The notes under the pieces: model-generated | The model's database searches: none | What the model was told of the DNA's origin: nothing | The model's input: the letters and a program-made list of their open reading frames with translations, nothing else | NCBI GenBank assembly: GCA_009761415.1 | Contig: QUOL01000009.1 | Span: forward strand, 1,116,001 to 1,180,000 | DNA from: Sarcomyxa edulis | Lineage: Eukaryota > Basidiomycota > Agaricomycetes > Agaricales > Mycenaceae | DNA: 64,000 bases | Reading direction: 5' to 3' | Program-made: the position numbers and the translations under genes | Part shown: piece by piece, positions 32,902-44,887 of the stretch | Layout of the letters: the number at the start of each line of letters is the position of its first letter | Position numbering within the stretch: position 1 is the stretch's first letter

Positions 32902-33469
32902 TTTGACTAGATAGAGTACCGTTATTCATAAATTATCATTTGCGTGGATTAAATACTCACTTTGTACGGAGCCGCAATGCGAGAAATGTGTTTGACGACG
33001 AGTCCGACAGCGAGCAAAAATTTAGGTTCGGCCGTAAACTGCCTATATTCAGCCCCCGCTGCATCTTCCCGTCGGCCCAACGGCGGACCCTGAAAGCTAG
33101 GCCTGACATTCAAGTGGCGTTGAGGTCGGAGCTTCAACGCAGCGTCGGTCCCGATCTTTTTTGACTCCAAGGCGCTCTACTCGAGCTACTCGAGCGCCTT
33201 CAAGTTTGATTGTATCAACAAGGTATGTACTAAATATGCTGGTGGTACACAAATACAGTGCTATAACTCAAGCTCTTGCGCCAATGAATCTTTGGTGTGG
33301 TTATACGACTTTACTTGGACGCGGCCTTTCAGTCGAGGTATGCGATTCAAGTAATGAATCCACCCTTTCTTACATGAGAGACGCACAAGAAGGAGGCTCG
33401 AGTCAACCTTAGTGGAGTGTATTTCGCCTATACGCGCCTTCAAGCTTCAAACTGAATCTTGAGCTTGGT

Positions 33470-34565
33470 CTTTGACTTCCATGTTGCGGCTGTCGGCATG
33501 TCGCCTCTGTGTCTATACTGCGAAAACGATTTCAATCCACCATTTCTCGTACCACAATGCCGTCTACCACTGAGCTGTTTGGCCAAACGCACGGACGGTG
33601 GTTGTGCAACAACGCTGAACGTGGGTCTGCTTTCTGACGAGCCGGATCTCCGCGGACCTTGGAATACTCTGGAGTAATGCGTCCTCGCCGCCGTGCACAT
33701 TGAACGGCGAGCCATTGAACGACACCGTGCTGATCCGTCTTCCCTCAAATCTACCTGCTCGACGCTACCTGATTTCGACACCGTAGAGCGGCTACTCAGC
33801 AAAGTGACAACCCTAGCACCCCACTTCCACTGGCAGCTCGCCATTGAGAAAGCATCTCCAAATCCGAGACGCTTCATGCAGAACACGTTTCTTCATCCAG
33901 AAGTCCGTACGCAAAACGTCATGGTCCCTGAACTTACCGCAGAGATTGCCGAGAGTCGCATGGAAGTTCCCACTCTCATTGACTGGCAAGGAACAACCAT
34001 CTTTCCTTATGATATGCAATTCTACACGCCGCTAATAGTCGAGTATAACCCGCGCCTTTTTCGTTAGGACGGGACGCTTTCAACGGGATGCCGATAGGGG
34101 GCGAGGTGCCATAGCCGAACGACTTCAAAACAATGTCACCCGACGGCCAAGAGGCTTTGCGCGGCGAGCACCGCGTCGCAATGCGCCACTTCCAGCGGAA
34201 CAAAACTTTCTTTAAGAACAGCAACTATGCTACACCTTGGCGTTCTTTATTCAAGGACACTGAATGTCCTTCTACTTCGCGCTGTTGCCGATGGTCCTCA
34301 ATCCCTCGAATATACGCTCGTTAAGTCTAAAAATGCCTGGGACTCGGAGGAGGAACACTTCGGACCGTGTCCAATCACATTCGAAGCGGAGGAACTACTG
34401 ATCGCAGAGCGGAACATTGGAGAATGTCGAAAGGTTTGAGCAGGCAGTCGGTTTGTTGATGGTCAAGCTAAACTCAGCGCGTGATGGGTGGGTTGCAGAC
34501 GAGGATTATGAGACTGCTATGGACATGCTCCGCCGTGCAGAGGAAGAATGTGGAATGGGATGAGG
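33470..34565 (+). pseudogene. Decayed AIM9/APH-like phosphotransferase
   Basis: Fragments in several frames follow the order of the fungal AIM9-like phosphotransferase (aminoglycoside/choline kinase fold) family: RGPWNTLE (about 33650), then HPEVRTQNVMVPE (the H-x-D/N-type catalytic loop region, about 33893), then TLIDWQGTTIFPYDMQFYTP (DWQ replacing DFG, about 33973), then FGPCPITFEAEELL (about 34351) and DGWVADEDYETAMDMLRRAE (about 34483). The frame is broken by TAA at 33676-33678, directly after the RGPWNTLE block, and by several shifts after 34065. The catalytic-loop Asp also appears lost (HPEVRTQN). This family is strongly expanded in agaricomycetes, so decayed copies are expected. No intact start is visible. 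Confidence 0.7.
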
Positions 34566-35007
34566 TTGAGTGCGGAGCGCCTTTTCCGTTCAAGGATGGC
34601 CAATGGGGGAATTTTTTGGCTTAGATCTCATACATTTGCTCGATCATATGCTTCTACATGTACCTACCCACCTACAGTCGCGCCTTCGGCGGCGCTGGTG
34701 CACAGCGCTCAGCGCCCAGCCCCTGCAGTTTGAAGGTCATTGGTTCATAAAATTCAACTTAAAATTAGCACCTTCGATTCTTAAGACCGATACTATCGCG
34801 ATCTTGTCACAATACTTTTGATAGTAAAAAGATACAGAGGATCCCGAGCGAGCGGTTTTCAACTTTCCAACTTCAAGCTTGAAGAAGTTCAAGAACGGCA
34901 GAAGAACGGGTTTTCGCCGCGTGAGGTAACATGTGATGTAACGCGATTTGTGACGGTCGCGCTCCTTTCTTCTCAATTTCTATCTCCGAGTCTGGAAAAT
35001 TTATCTG

Positions 35008-36430
35008 ATGGCTCGTTCTGCTACGACTCGCTCTCAAAGAGCTCCCAAAGCATCTCAGTCTCAGCCACGAGCGAGTCAATCACGTCGTGGCTCGCGGCGG
35101 CACGATCCTGACGACGACGAGGAACAGGAAGAAGAAAATGAAGACGAAGACGAAGCAGAGATGGACGTCGATGCAGATTTGAGAGGTGGAGGTGCTGGTG
35201 GGGACAAGGTGTGTGCTCTGTGTTTTCATGAACTGATAGTCGTCTGATACGTGTCTGTCTTAGGATATAATGAGGAAAGCGAACGATCTCGTACGCCTCG
35301 CACTATTCAATGAACACAAGAGAACACCTCTAAGGAGAGAAGATATATCTAAAAAAGGTAAAAAATATCATTTTCTCCACTTTTAGGATGCATTAATCTC
35401 CCTTTTCACAAGTCCTTGGATCGAATGCACGATCTTTCAAGGTTGTTTTTGATCACGCACAGACAATACTCCAAAGGACTTTTGGCATGGAACTGGTCGA
35501 GCTTCGGTCGCGTGCTGAACTCGATAAGGCTTCTGAGGAAGCGAATGGAGGAGACGAGAATCTTAATGATGCCCGAAATGCTACCGGGATGAAAAAGAAA
35601 GGTATAGAGCAAAAAACTACCCTCCTCAATCACTTATTGAGCTCTTTTCGTACTACAGCTGCAGCAGCTGGTTCCAAGACATTCATTCTGCGCTCAACTC
35701 TGGATCCAGTCATTGTAGAATACGCGGCTTTCACAGACGAGCAAATCTTGGAAGACGAAATGGCAGACGCCCCTTCGGATGACGACGACGACGATATGTT
35801 GGGCTCTCGAAGTTATGGAAGTATCATCTCTTGGACCAAATGTGATCAGCTGGGTCCCATAGGCATACTATATGTTATTTTGGCCCTTATCCTTGTCAGT
35901 GGGCGAGTTATGAGTGATAGTACGTACTTGCTCGCTTGTCCAATGTATATTCTACTGACATGATCTACTATCCAGTGGATCTCCGGGCTAATCTGAAACG
36001 TCTCCGTCTACCTCTGACTGCAGACCTCTCATTCAATGCACAGTCAACCCACAAGACTCTTACCGTCGAGGCATACCTACAGACATTGATCAAAGAAGGG
36101 TATATTGACCGCCAACGAATAGGGGAAAATAAAAAGGCCAAGGGAGGGAAGCGTGGGCGAGCGACGCAAGGAGATGATGAGTCTGGCACGACGTTCGAAT
36201 GGCGTTGGGGGAATCGAGCTCAGAGTGAGGTCGGAGAGACTGGGATTGCGAAGTTTGTTGCAGAGTTCATGGTCGGGGAGGGTCAGGTTGACGCTGACGA
36301 CGACGACGACGACGGTCCCGGTAGTCGTGCCAAACACAAGAAACGTCAAACCGATGCACAGAACAGACTGGCCAAAACGATGAAAGGGATCGAGAGGGCA
36401 GCTGGGGGTACATTGGCCGATCTCAAGTGA
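35008..36430 (+). CDS. NSE3: Nse3/MAGE-domain subunit of the SMC5/6 complex
   Basis: Start ATG 35008; about five exons with short introns (for example near 35212-35263, 35360-35414, 35600-35655 and 35918-35974). The N-terminus is a Ser/Arg/Gln-rich disordered tail followed by an acidic block. The MAGE homology domain shows the winged-helix segments DIMRKANDLVRLALFNEHKR, then TFILRSTLDP, then QLGPIGILYVILALILVSGR and DLRANLKRLRLPL, and TVEAYLQTLIKEGYIDRQRI. A C-terminal FEWRWGNRAQSEVGETGIAK segment ends the domain. Nse3 with Nse1 (RING) and Nse4 forms the DNA-binding module of SMC5/6 in DNA repair. No damage seen. It lies about 80 bp upstream of a MITE. Confidence 0.88.
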
Positions 36431-36510
36431 GCCTCTCGGCTTCAATTTATTTCTGGTTCTCGATGCGTTTCCTGTGATCTCGTGCTGACTGTAGCTGTGT
36501 ACATTATGTA

Positions 36511-36867
36511 CTGTACCATTTCGACCGAGTGTTCACACCTTGTGACCTGTGACGCCAAAAGTTCATTCTCAATGTCGTTCAGAACATCAGGTGATCCGTG
36601 ACATCATTCAAATTGTAAGTGTTCACGGCACTATGAGGCCTTCTGAGCCATTTCTAAGCCTTATTTGAGTCCTTTCATCCATCTCAGGTGTATAGCATGC
36701 GTGCAACACACTCCTGTTGCACAGAGAAAAAAATTAGAATTCATGCTCCGAGAAATGTCATTCATAACGCCGTTCACCGGCCGGGTGTGACCGTGACCTT
36801 TCTGCTAAGTGTTCAGTTCAGGGTACCTGGTGACGCGTTATTTGAACACTCGGTCGAAATGATACAG
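36511..36867. mobile_element. 357-bp MITE with 26-27 bp terminal inverted repeats and TA target sites
   Basis: The left end reads CTGTACCATTTCGACCGAGT and continues GTTCA; the right end is its reverse complement with one mismatch (C/T at position 6). TA dinucleotides flank both ends (36509-36510 and 36868-36869), the target-site pattern of Tc1/mariner elements. No transposase ORF is present. Internal AAGTGTTC motifs near each end extend the symmetry. The size fits a non-autonomous MITE. It sits between NSE3 and the PLC gene, about 80 bp after the NSE3 stop. Confidence 0.88.
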
Positions 36868-37054
36868 TACTCGATTCTCGATTATTTAATTTTCCTCGTT
36901 TCGTCTATCTGCAAGTTGGTCCTATTATCATCAGAGGCTATTGCCCCTGTCTCACTGACTTCGCTGTCCATTATGAGAAGTTTGATCGATCTTCTCATCG
37001 CGACTCCTCTTCATAACTCATATACTAACTCTCATTGCACCTCACTCATTGACA

Positions 37055-38954
37055 ATGGCGGAAACACTCGACGTCGAATGGAGACAGCAGATGGCCGAAT
37101 CGTTTCGCCCGGCGACGATGGATAATGTCAAGCCATTCGAGGTCCAAGACAATGTTCGTCTGAGCCCGGAGATCCTGGCATTCTTAGAAACTACAGGAGA
37201 AGTGAGTCCTTTAGTGCTTTACATACCATCTAAATTCAAACTTTCAGACTCCAGTCACCAGAAGATTTGCTGAACAGACCGGTAGTACAGCCTCCTCCAG
37301 TAGACGATACGTTTCCCTTGACTCATTATTTCATATCGTACGCGCAATTATCCAAGTTCCCTGCGATACACTGACACCTTGATCTCTAGTTCATCACACA
37401 ACACATACCTCCTCTCCCGACAATTAATCGGTAGAGCATCCGCAGCATCCTATACCCACGTCCTCTCGCGTAACGGCCGATGTGTAGAAATCGATGTGTG
37501 GCCTTCATCCAAAGGTCTCATCGTTAACCACGGCTATACTATGAGTAAAGGAGTCATGTTGCAGACCGTGTGCGTAGCCATCGGAGATGCAGTGAAAGAA
37601 GGTGATTGGCCTGTTCTAGTCAGTCTGGAGTGTCACGTCGATGTCGCGGGGCAGGAGGAGTTGGTCAAGACTTTGAAGGAATGTTGGGGTGATAAGTTAG
37701 TCCAGAGGGAATTGGAGGGTATAACGGACGACAACGTCTCTCCCAGGGCTCTGAGAGGCAGAATCATCCTCATGGTAAGCCGCTTCAACCACAGTCTATC
37801 GAACTTGTTAACCGATCGATAAAGGTCGAGTATTACCCTGCTGAGGGCACAGGAACAGGAGAGGTCAAATCTGATTCTGAAGACTCTTCGACAACCTCTT
37901 CCTGTTCATCTGATTCTGAAGAAGGCGAACCTCAGGCAGAATCTTCCAGGTGGCCCATCCACAGACATAAAAAGCACCCACCCAGCAAGATATCTGACTC
38001 TTTAGCCGCTCTCGGCATCTATGCGCGAAGCATGAAACCGAAGAAAGGCTGGCTCAATCAACGTACCTTGACATCCTTGTCGTCTTCAGTGAACGTAGAC
38101 TAATCTTCTATCATCTAGAAATAACCGAACCAAAACATCTCCTAATCAACATCTCCGAATCCGCACTCTCCTCATTGATCGCAAACTCCCTCAATCTTCT
38201 CATCGACAACTCTCGTGTACACTTGCGTCGCGTCTTTCCTCGCGGAACACGTATTCAATCAAGTAACATGGACCCCCTCAAGTTCTGGCGGAATGGATCA
38301 CATATTGCCTCTCTCAATTGGCAGAACTACGATGCCGGAATGCAAGTGAATGAAGGCATGTTTGTCGGCACTGGTGGGTGGGTTCTGAAACCCGCAAAAC
38401 TGGTCGGCATGGGTGAGGGTATGGTGAGCAGGTTGAAGTTGACAGCTGAAATCGTCGGGATTAGTTCACGTAAGCATCATTGGCATGCAGATAAGATGGA
38501 CTGACGAATTAGAGCCTTTTCCCGCAGTACCGGCCCCTAACGGACGCGAAGACAAGTCCTTCTCGGCCTATCTCCGCGCCCAGCTATTGCACGGCAAAGG
38601 CGACCAAGAATGGCGTTCCAAAACGGTCAAATGCAAACATACAACTGGAGCAGGAGCTGACATCATGTGGAACGAAAAAATTGAGTGGGAATATGACGCT
38701 GAGGAGCTCGCTTTTCTTCGGTAACTAGACATCTTCATACTCATTCGTATCCTAGAAATTAGCTGATATCTTGTTTGTTTCTCAGACTGTTCGTCGCAGA
38801 GGACGAATTTGGACTAGACGACAGACTGGTAGTGTTCTGTGCTCGATTAGAGCATCTCCAACAGGGGTGGAGGATCGTTCGGATGCTGGATATGAAAGGG
38901 AAGAATTCTGGTGCTACTATACTTGCCCGATTCACCGTATCTCTGGTGGAATGA
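37055..38954 (+). CDS. Phosphoinositide-specific phospholipase C
   Basis: A multi-exon gene, start ATG 37055. The exon junction after ETTGE continues with [11 protein letters not shown] and joins to [14 protein letters not shown], the start of the catalytic X box with the first catalytic His. [20 protein letters not shown] carries the Ca-binding Glu/Asp and second His region. The Y box contains [20 protein letters not shown] and [16 protein letters not shown]2 domain follows ([20 protein letters not shown] ... [20 protein letters not shown]). It hydrolyses PIP2 to IP3 and diacylglycerol. The protein is short at the N-terminus: no PH domain and no clear EF-hands are visible, so it may be a minimal fungal PLC. 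An acidic Ser linker with basic patches separates X and Y. A Gln-Gly-Trp-rich end and TGA close at 38954. Confidence 0.9.
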
Positions 38955-39117
38955 TGGAAGTCCTATATGCGTGTATCTTATTTATACATACTTATCTCGT
39001 GAATATCATGTTGTACTCGTCGAACAAGGTTGCTGAAAACGGTCAAGGAGAAAGGTCGATATCGACCGCAACGGATTGTATTTAGAGCCACAAAGAAACC
39101 CGATTCTATTGCGCCAA

Positions 39118-40825
39118 CTAGAGATAAGTTGAAGACTCGGGAGTCCATACTCCTGCGTCGACATGGATGTCTCGGGCGTGAATGCTCCTTGTCTGAAACT
39201 GCACATCCTCAATCACAGACCGAAGGCGGACCACATATCCTTCATCTGCTCCATCGGCAACATACAAATGCTTGATTGGGACGCCGTTTTTGGCTCTCTG
39301 TTGCGCATAGAGCGACAGTATCAACAAGCTAGTCTCTCGATTGGAGTTGACTCGGATGGTGTCGAGTTTAGGACACAGAGGTGGATCGTTCGGGTCGATG
39401 CCTAGGGCGAAGAAGACGGGGAAACAGACGAGCCTCGAGGAAAGCACGAGCACTTTCAAGGAAGGGAGGCTCTGGAACATTTTCCTGTATGTGGTTATGG
39501 AATAATCTAGTGGCTTGTGACCCACCAACAGATACAACTCTTGTACGTTGGCAAAGGACTGTGTGCTAAGGACTTCCAAGTGGTGTGACCCGCTCATGGT
39601 AAGGACAGGTGGAGCGATTGACAATACATGTCTTTCGGATGGAGTGATCGAGATCAAAAGTGTTTCGATGAGATGATTGGTTTGCTTTGAAACAAACGGC
39701 GACGACGGGATAATATTGTCCACCGTAGGCTTCATATTCCATTTCCCCCATGCAAGAATGCGAGTGGTATTTGGGATGAGAAGGTAGGACAGAAACAAGA
39801 CAACAGTCTCATAAGACTCCCACCCGCCGATTTTGATGTTCTGTAAGCGATCAAGTGATACTGGCTCGACTGAGTGACCGTCATTTGGTATTATGGTGTC
39901 AGGATTTGGTCCGGCATTCTCGAGAACGAGCTCCTCGACCAAGGGAGAAAGTCGGAGAAAGTCGAGGAATTCGTCGAGCGTAACTCGATTAATAACAGGC
40001 TGGGAATGTAACGATATGTGGGTAAGGTTCTTGAACTGGTTGCGGGACCACGTAGAGAAATGACAAAGAGTGAGTCGTTTCAGCATTGGCGTAACTCTTG
40101 AGAAGAGCTCCGGTAGAACAGAATCGAGTCGGGAATCGGAAGGAGTAAATGATATAGTCAAAGCCTCGAGGATGGGAGCACTCGATTTACACCAGTGCCA
40201 CATTCTATGTTGCACGAATGATCCCCACGCATCGGCCGCAAGTATGTGAAACTCCTTGAAGCGCGCGGTTTGAGAAAACAGCCTACTTTCTAGATCGTCA
40301 TTGATGGCGTGCGGAGAATAATATATCGTCAAAGGTATACAACAGCATCTTTCGAGGAAGGTGGGTGCTGCTTTGCGATACGATTTTAGAGTCTTCCGCC
40401 CAATGCCATGAATATCAATGCGGTACCACAACGAAGGAGACAAAAGGGCTGTTTCTCGCCAATATCGACATACATGGCTGAAGTTGAACCAATCTTTGTA
40501 CTGATATCGAAGCATCGGTCGGACGCTGGCTATCTGTGGCTGCGCCATGCCAAATATGGTGGCCAACGTTTCGGGGGGCAGCTTGTTAATGGGAAGCATA
40601 GAATTTTGACGACTCTTGGGAGCAAGGCGAAGCCTATGAGAAACGGAAATAGCTTGCTGTAGTTTATTTTCTAGATCGCTGAGCTAAGAATGAACAATCA
40701 GCGTGAGGATTGCGAAGATTAGTAATTACCGACTGATCACTTGCCTCGGAATCTGAGGTGATTGTATCTGAAGCTAGACTTGCTAGAAGCGCATCAACGT
40801 GTTGTAATGGATTCGGATGGGCCAT
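39118..40825 (-). CDS. F-box/LRR-like protein, tandem copy 1
   Basis: Two exons: ATG at 40825 (protein start MAHPNPLQHVDALLASLAS), a short intron near 40730-40685, and a long second exon to the stop at 39118. The F-box is INKLPPETLATIFGMAQPQI followed by FSHVCRYWRETALLSPSLW, the standard agaricomycete F-box consensus. The rest (about 400 aa) has irregular leucine-rich repeats such as LVEELVLENAGPNPDT and LPSLKVLVLSSRLV. F-box proteins link substrates to Skp1-Cullin ubiquitin ligases; the substrate is unknown. It is a paralog of the next gene, with the same strand, intron position and domain order. Confidence 0.85.
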
Positions 40826-41156
40826 TATTGCAGGTTAGATACTGGTCAGATACAAGTGAAGATGCAATGAGGTCGAAGTTGAGACATTCAAGTCAAGACG
40901 AAGTTACGTAGTCGGTGTGGCTGTGATATTTCTTCGTCGCGTGCACGTGTCAGTACGCGTACAAGACGCGTTATATTTGACGACTCTTTTATGAGGACTT
41001 ATCGGTGATTTTGCACACTATCATGATCGTATTCCCTACTAGTCTCTTTCAAATTCAAGTTCTACTCAGGTAGCACCATGGCCGCGACGAGAAAGCTATT
41101 TTCATGGTTACTATACATATGTCACAGATCATATCTCTTTCCGCCCCCAGAGCAAG

Positions 41157-42871
41157 TTAACAAGAAGGAGTCCACAGTCCAGCAGTAATTTTGATATCCC
41201 GGGAAGAAACAGGAGGTCTGAGAGATCTCCTCTCTACATCATGGACCACAGACTGCAAAGAGGCTACCATTTCTGTATTTGCCCCGGGTGCAATTTGTAA
41301 ACGTTCAATGGGGACATTGTTTTTGACCCGCTGTTTCGCAAAGAGAAGCAATATTGCCAAGTCAGCTTCCGAATACAAATTAGCCCGGATAGTGTCGAGC
41401 TTGAGGCACAGAGGTGCGCGAGTCGCATCCACGCCTAGAGGGTAGAGGAGGGGGAAAGTGACGCATCCGGAATATAATGCGAGCATGTTCAAGGCAGGGA
41501 GGCTATGAAACATTGTTCTATACATTGATACGGGATATATTGTGGCGTGGTTGGATGAAGTATAATGTAATGTTTGAACATTGACAAAATGCTCTTCATC
41601 ATTGAGGTTCGGATGGTACGGGGCAGTCCATGAAAGAACGGAAGAATCGATAGACAGCGCGTGCCGTTGTGAAGAGGTGATTGAGAGGTAGACTGTTCTG
41701 ATACAGGAACTAGCCTGGAGTCGACGCAATACGAGAGAGAGAACGTCCGAGGGATCCGAATTCCACTGTCCCCAAATCATGATTTTTGCATCTCGTGGAA
41801 TGACGAGATATGTCAAGAACCAGGCAATGGTCCTGCAAGACTTCCATTCTCCAATCTCAAGGCTCTTCAGACGACTCAAAGACAGTGGCTCTATCGAATG
41901 ATCGATATCTGGCATTATGCTGTCCTGGTTGGGCCCGGCAGCGATGAGAACGAGTTCTTCTACCAAGGGAGAGAGTCGAAGAAAGTCAAGAAATTCCTTG
42001 AGTGAGTATCGCCCAGTCTCGGGTTGATGGTGTAATGATATACGTGTGAGATCTTTGAATTGATTGTTCGGCCACGTGGAGAAATGGTGAAGAGTGATTT
42101 CTTTCAGCATGGGTGTATGTCCTAGGAAAAGCTCCGGTAGAACAGTATCGTTCATAGCACCTTGGTGAACGGTAAATGATATCACCAAGCTCTCGAGAAT
42201 GGGAGCCTGCGACCGACATAAGTTCCACATCTGGGGCGGCAGCCCAGGTGAGTATTGATTACAAGCCGTTACGTGAAGCTCTTTGAGGCGCGCGGTGTGG
42301 GGCAATATATTGTTCTCCAAATCGGCGTCAGTTGGAGAGAGATAAACCGTTAGGGGCAAGTAGCGGCACCGTTCGAGGAAAGTAGATGCTAAATCGCGGC
42401 GGGGTTTAAGAAGCTTGAATTGAATCCCTTTGTGGAGAGAATGGTGAAGATCAATGTGGCACCATAACGAGGGGCACGATATTGCTGTTTCCCGCCAATA
42501 TCTGCATACGTGACTGAAAACGAACCAGTCTCTATAGTTGTATCGAACGGCTGGCCGGATGCTGGCTGTATGGGGTTGCACGAGCTCGAAGATGGTGGCC
42601 AGAGTTTCGGGTGGCAGTTTGTTGATAGGACGCTTGAAATTTTGGAGACTCTTGGAGGCAGCGCGAAGCCTTTGAGAAGCAGAGATGACTTGATGTAGTT
42701 GATTTTCTAGATTCATGAGCTAAGAACAAGCAAGTCGCGTGAGGAATCTGCAAAAATTCAGAAGAAAGTCGCGCGACTTACTTCAGACTCTGAGAAAGGT
42801 ATAGTGATTCGGTCTGAAGCCAGCTTTTTCATCAGCTCTTCTACATGGTGAGATAAGTCCGGATGCGACAT
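41157..42871 (-). CDS. F-box/LRR-like protein, tandem copy 2
   Basis: Exon 1 starts at ATG 42871 (MSHPDLSHHVEELMKKLASD); a GTAAGT intron near 42782-42722 leads to the large exon ending at 41157. The F-box INKLPPETLATIFELVQPHT and FSHVCRYWRETAISCPSLW closely match copy 1, and the leucine-rich remainder shares landmarks (LSPLVEELVLIAAGPNQDSI, HSLPALNMLALYSGC). The intron position relative to the F-box is the same in both, supporting tandem duplication after the intron was present. Divergence is considerable, so the duplication is not recent. Both look intact. Confidence 0.85.
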
Positions 42872-43258
42872 TGTAGATATTGTGCCACTGAAGCTAGGAA
42901 TGAAGAACGTTGAAGTTTGAAAGCAAGAGTCCGAGTCACCGTGACCGTGACCGCGCGTCAGTTCACAAGGCGTACATGTCCACGTGCACGGTGCCACCGC
43001 CAGTACACATATTCATAGGTCAAGATTCTTGACGATGTCGTCTTATTTCCTGTAGGTCCATACTAATCAGTACAAAAACAACTGTAGGCGTACGCAGCTT
43101 CAAGATGATTTCGATGTGATTACAGTGTACACCAGTTCACTTCAATTATCTCCAGACAAACGCGTCGGACTAGATGATACCAGCAATTGGTCAAGGTTTA
43201 GGAAAGTAAGGAATTCGGAGCTTCGAATTGACGCGTCATCGTTCTACACAACTAACCA

Positions 43259-44887
43259 TCAACTCTGAAGGCCAGGAGTTACGTCCCATACCTTCCCCAG
43301 GACCTGTACACTCTCCAATTCCGTCGAATTCTCTTTATTCAACGTGACCAACACCACATGAGTCCACATCCTCCCTATCGGCCCATCTTTCCAGCCCTCA
43401 TCCGATGTCCCGAAATATTTCTTGAATATTTTCGGGCTCGATTTCTGCGCGAAGGCGAGGAAGTCGTCCTGCTGCACTGCCCATGATCCGGGCCGTATCT
43501 CGAGGAGCATCAGGTTGCCTTGTCGGGTTGTGGGGACGCCAGAAAGCGGGTCTGGGGAGTTGCTGGAGTTGTTGCTCTTTTTTGGGGCTGAGCTGACCCT
43601 CTCTTTTGAGACACCGGCAACTTTGATAGGTTGGCTTTCCTTGGCCTTTTTCTGCGCGTCATTCGCCACAATCTGAAGTGTACTCGAGCCTCGTTTCTGA
43701 GGCCGTTCGAAATTGCGAGTGTGGTGTGTGCTCTCGTCTGAAGATTGGTGTTTCGACGAGGCTGTAGAAGATGCAGATGCGGAAGATGATGTAGATGAGT
43801 GAGACTTTGAACCCGAACATGATGAGGTGCTTGACGAGAACGAGTCGTTGTCGTCGTCATCCGAGCCCGGAGGATTGGAAATGCTTGTGTCGTTGATAGT
43901 GCCAACCCTGAGGTCAAGATCGAGATTTTTCGAAAGGTTTTTTGCATCCTGGGACGCAAGAACTGTAGCGTTGATGACTATCGCGGTCCAAGCCGGCGCG
44001 AATTGCGCATTGCTCGATGTCACGTCCCCGTCTATAATCATGGAGAGATTGAATATCCCAGGAGCGTTGTTGATCGTATGCTCGTATACGTATCCTTGTG
44101 TGGTGATCTGCAAAGAACAAATTCGTACAAGGGAGACAGTCGGAACATCGGTGCCAGGACTCACCTGCAGTGCCTGGCTCAAGCGTTGAAATTTTGGCAG
44201 AATATCCGCAAGTGTCTTGTTGAGTTTGATATACTTCTCCCAATCGCCCTTCGAGAACTCAGAACTGTCCTTCCCATCCCGAGCCCAATGCTCCATCTTC
44301 GTCACCGTCAGCGGATTTATCTTTTTCATACCCTTGATATCCGACCCAATGTTGGTCACGTTTGGATTCGCATCGTCATAAGCCTTCAGTAGCTTCATCT
44401 GCACAGGTGCGAAAGCAGTGTATGCCTTTGTATAAGAATCGATAATATCATCCGTCTGATCATCTGTACCGAGACTGTCGTTGCCTGCTTCGATGAGAAA
44501 TTTGATATAAGTGTCGACCCATCTTGCGTTCGAGTCACTTTTATCAAAAGTGCGATCGACGAGATCGCTAAGAGCTTTGTTTGAGTTCGTGGTGTCATTC
44601 GAACCCAAACTCGTAGCTGCGATCGGGGATGCTAATGACCAACGCTGGCTGGCGTTACCTGGGAGCATCATGAGCATTCCTTCGAGTTGCGTTTGTAGAG
44701 TTGGATGCACAAGATTGGGGAGGAGTATGGTATTGGGGTTGATTGTGGCGGGTCTCGTTGTGGGACTAGTCGACTGAGAGGTTGTGGTTGTGCTCTCGGC
44801 GACTGGAACGGCCACTCCAGAGTCTAACGAAGTCGTCAAAAAGCATCCTAGGAGGAAAGCAAAGGAGGCTGGATTGACGAGCATCAT
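43259..44887 (-). CDS. Secreted protein, agaricomycete family (copy A)
   Basis: ATG at 44887 begins a signal peptide (hydrophobic FAFLLGCFLTTSL, likely cleavage after the GVAVPVA region). The Thr/Ser-rich segment and several NxS/T sites suggest glycosylation. The C-terminus carries LLEIRPGSWAVQQDD and SPKIFKKYFGTSDEG, shared in pattern with the protein at 48077-50209 (LMDVERGLWFDD and APFKKFFGTS), so the two are paralogs. The frame is open across 44108-44164, but this 57-nt stretch has perfect GTGAGT and TTTGCAG ends and is very likely a length-3n intron, shortening the protein from 542 to 523 aa. A Ser-rich, then basic, low-complexity segment lies in between. Function unknown. Confidence 0.75.
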   Translation of the reverse strand: MMLVNPASFAFLLGCFLTTSLDSGVAVPVAESTTTTSQSTSPTTRPATINPNTILLPNLVHPTLQTQLEGMLMMLPGNASQRWSLASPIAATSLGSNDTTNSNKALSDLVDRTFDKSDSNARWVDTYIKFLIEAGNDSLGTDDQTDDIIDSYTKAYTAFAPVQMKLLKAYDDANPNVTNIGSDIKGMKKINPLTVTKMEHWARDGKDSSEFSKGDWEKYIKLNKTLADILPKFQRLSQALQVSPGTDVPTVSLVRICSLQITTQGYVYEHTINNAPGIFNLSMIIDGDVTSSNAQFAPAWTAIVINATVLASQDAKNLSKNLDLDLRVGTINDTSISNPPGSDDDDNDSFSSSTSSCSGSKSHSSTSSSASASSTASSKHQSSDESTHHTRNFERPQKRGSSTLQIVANDAQKKAKESQPIKVAGVSKERVSSAPKKSNNSSNSPDPLSGVPTTRQGNLMLLEIRPGSWAVQQDDFLAFAQKSSPKIFKKYFGTSDEGWKDGPIGRMWTHVVLVTLNKENSTELESVQVLGKVWDVTPGLQS

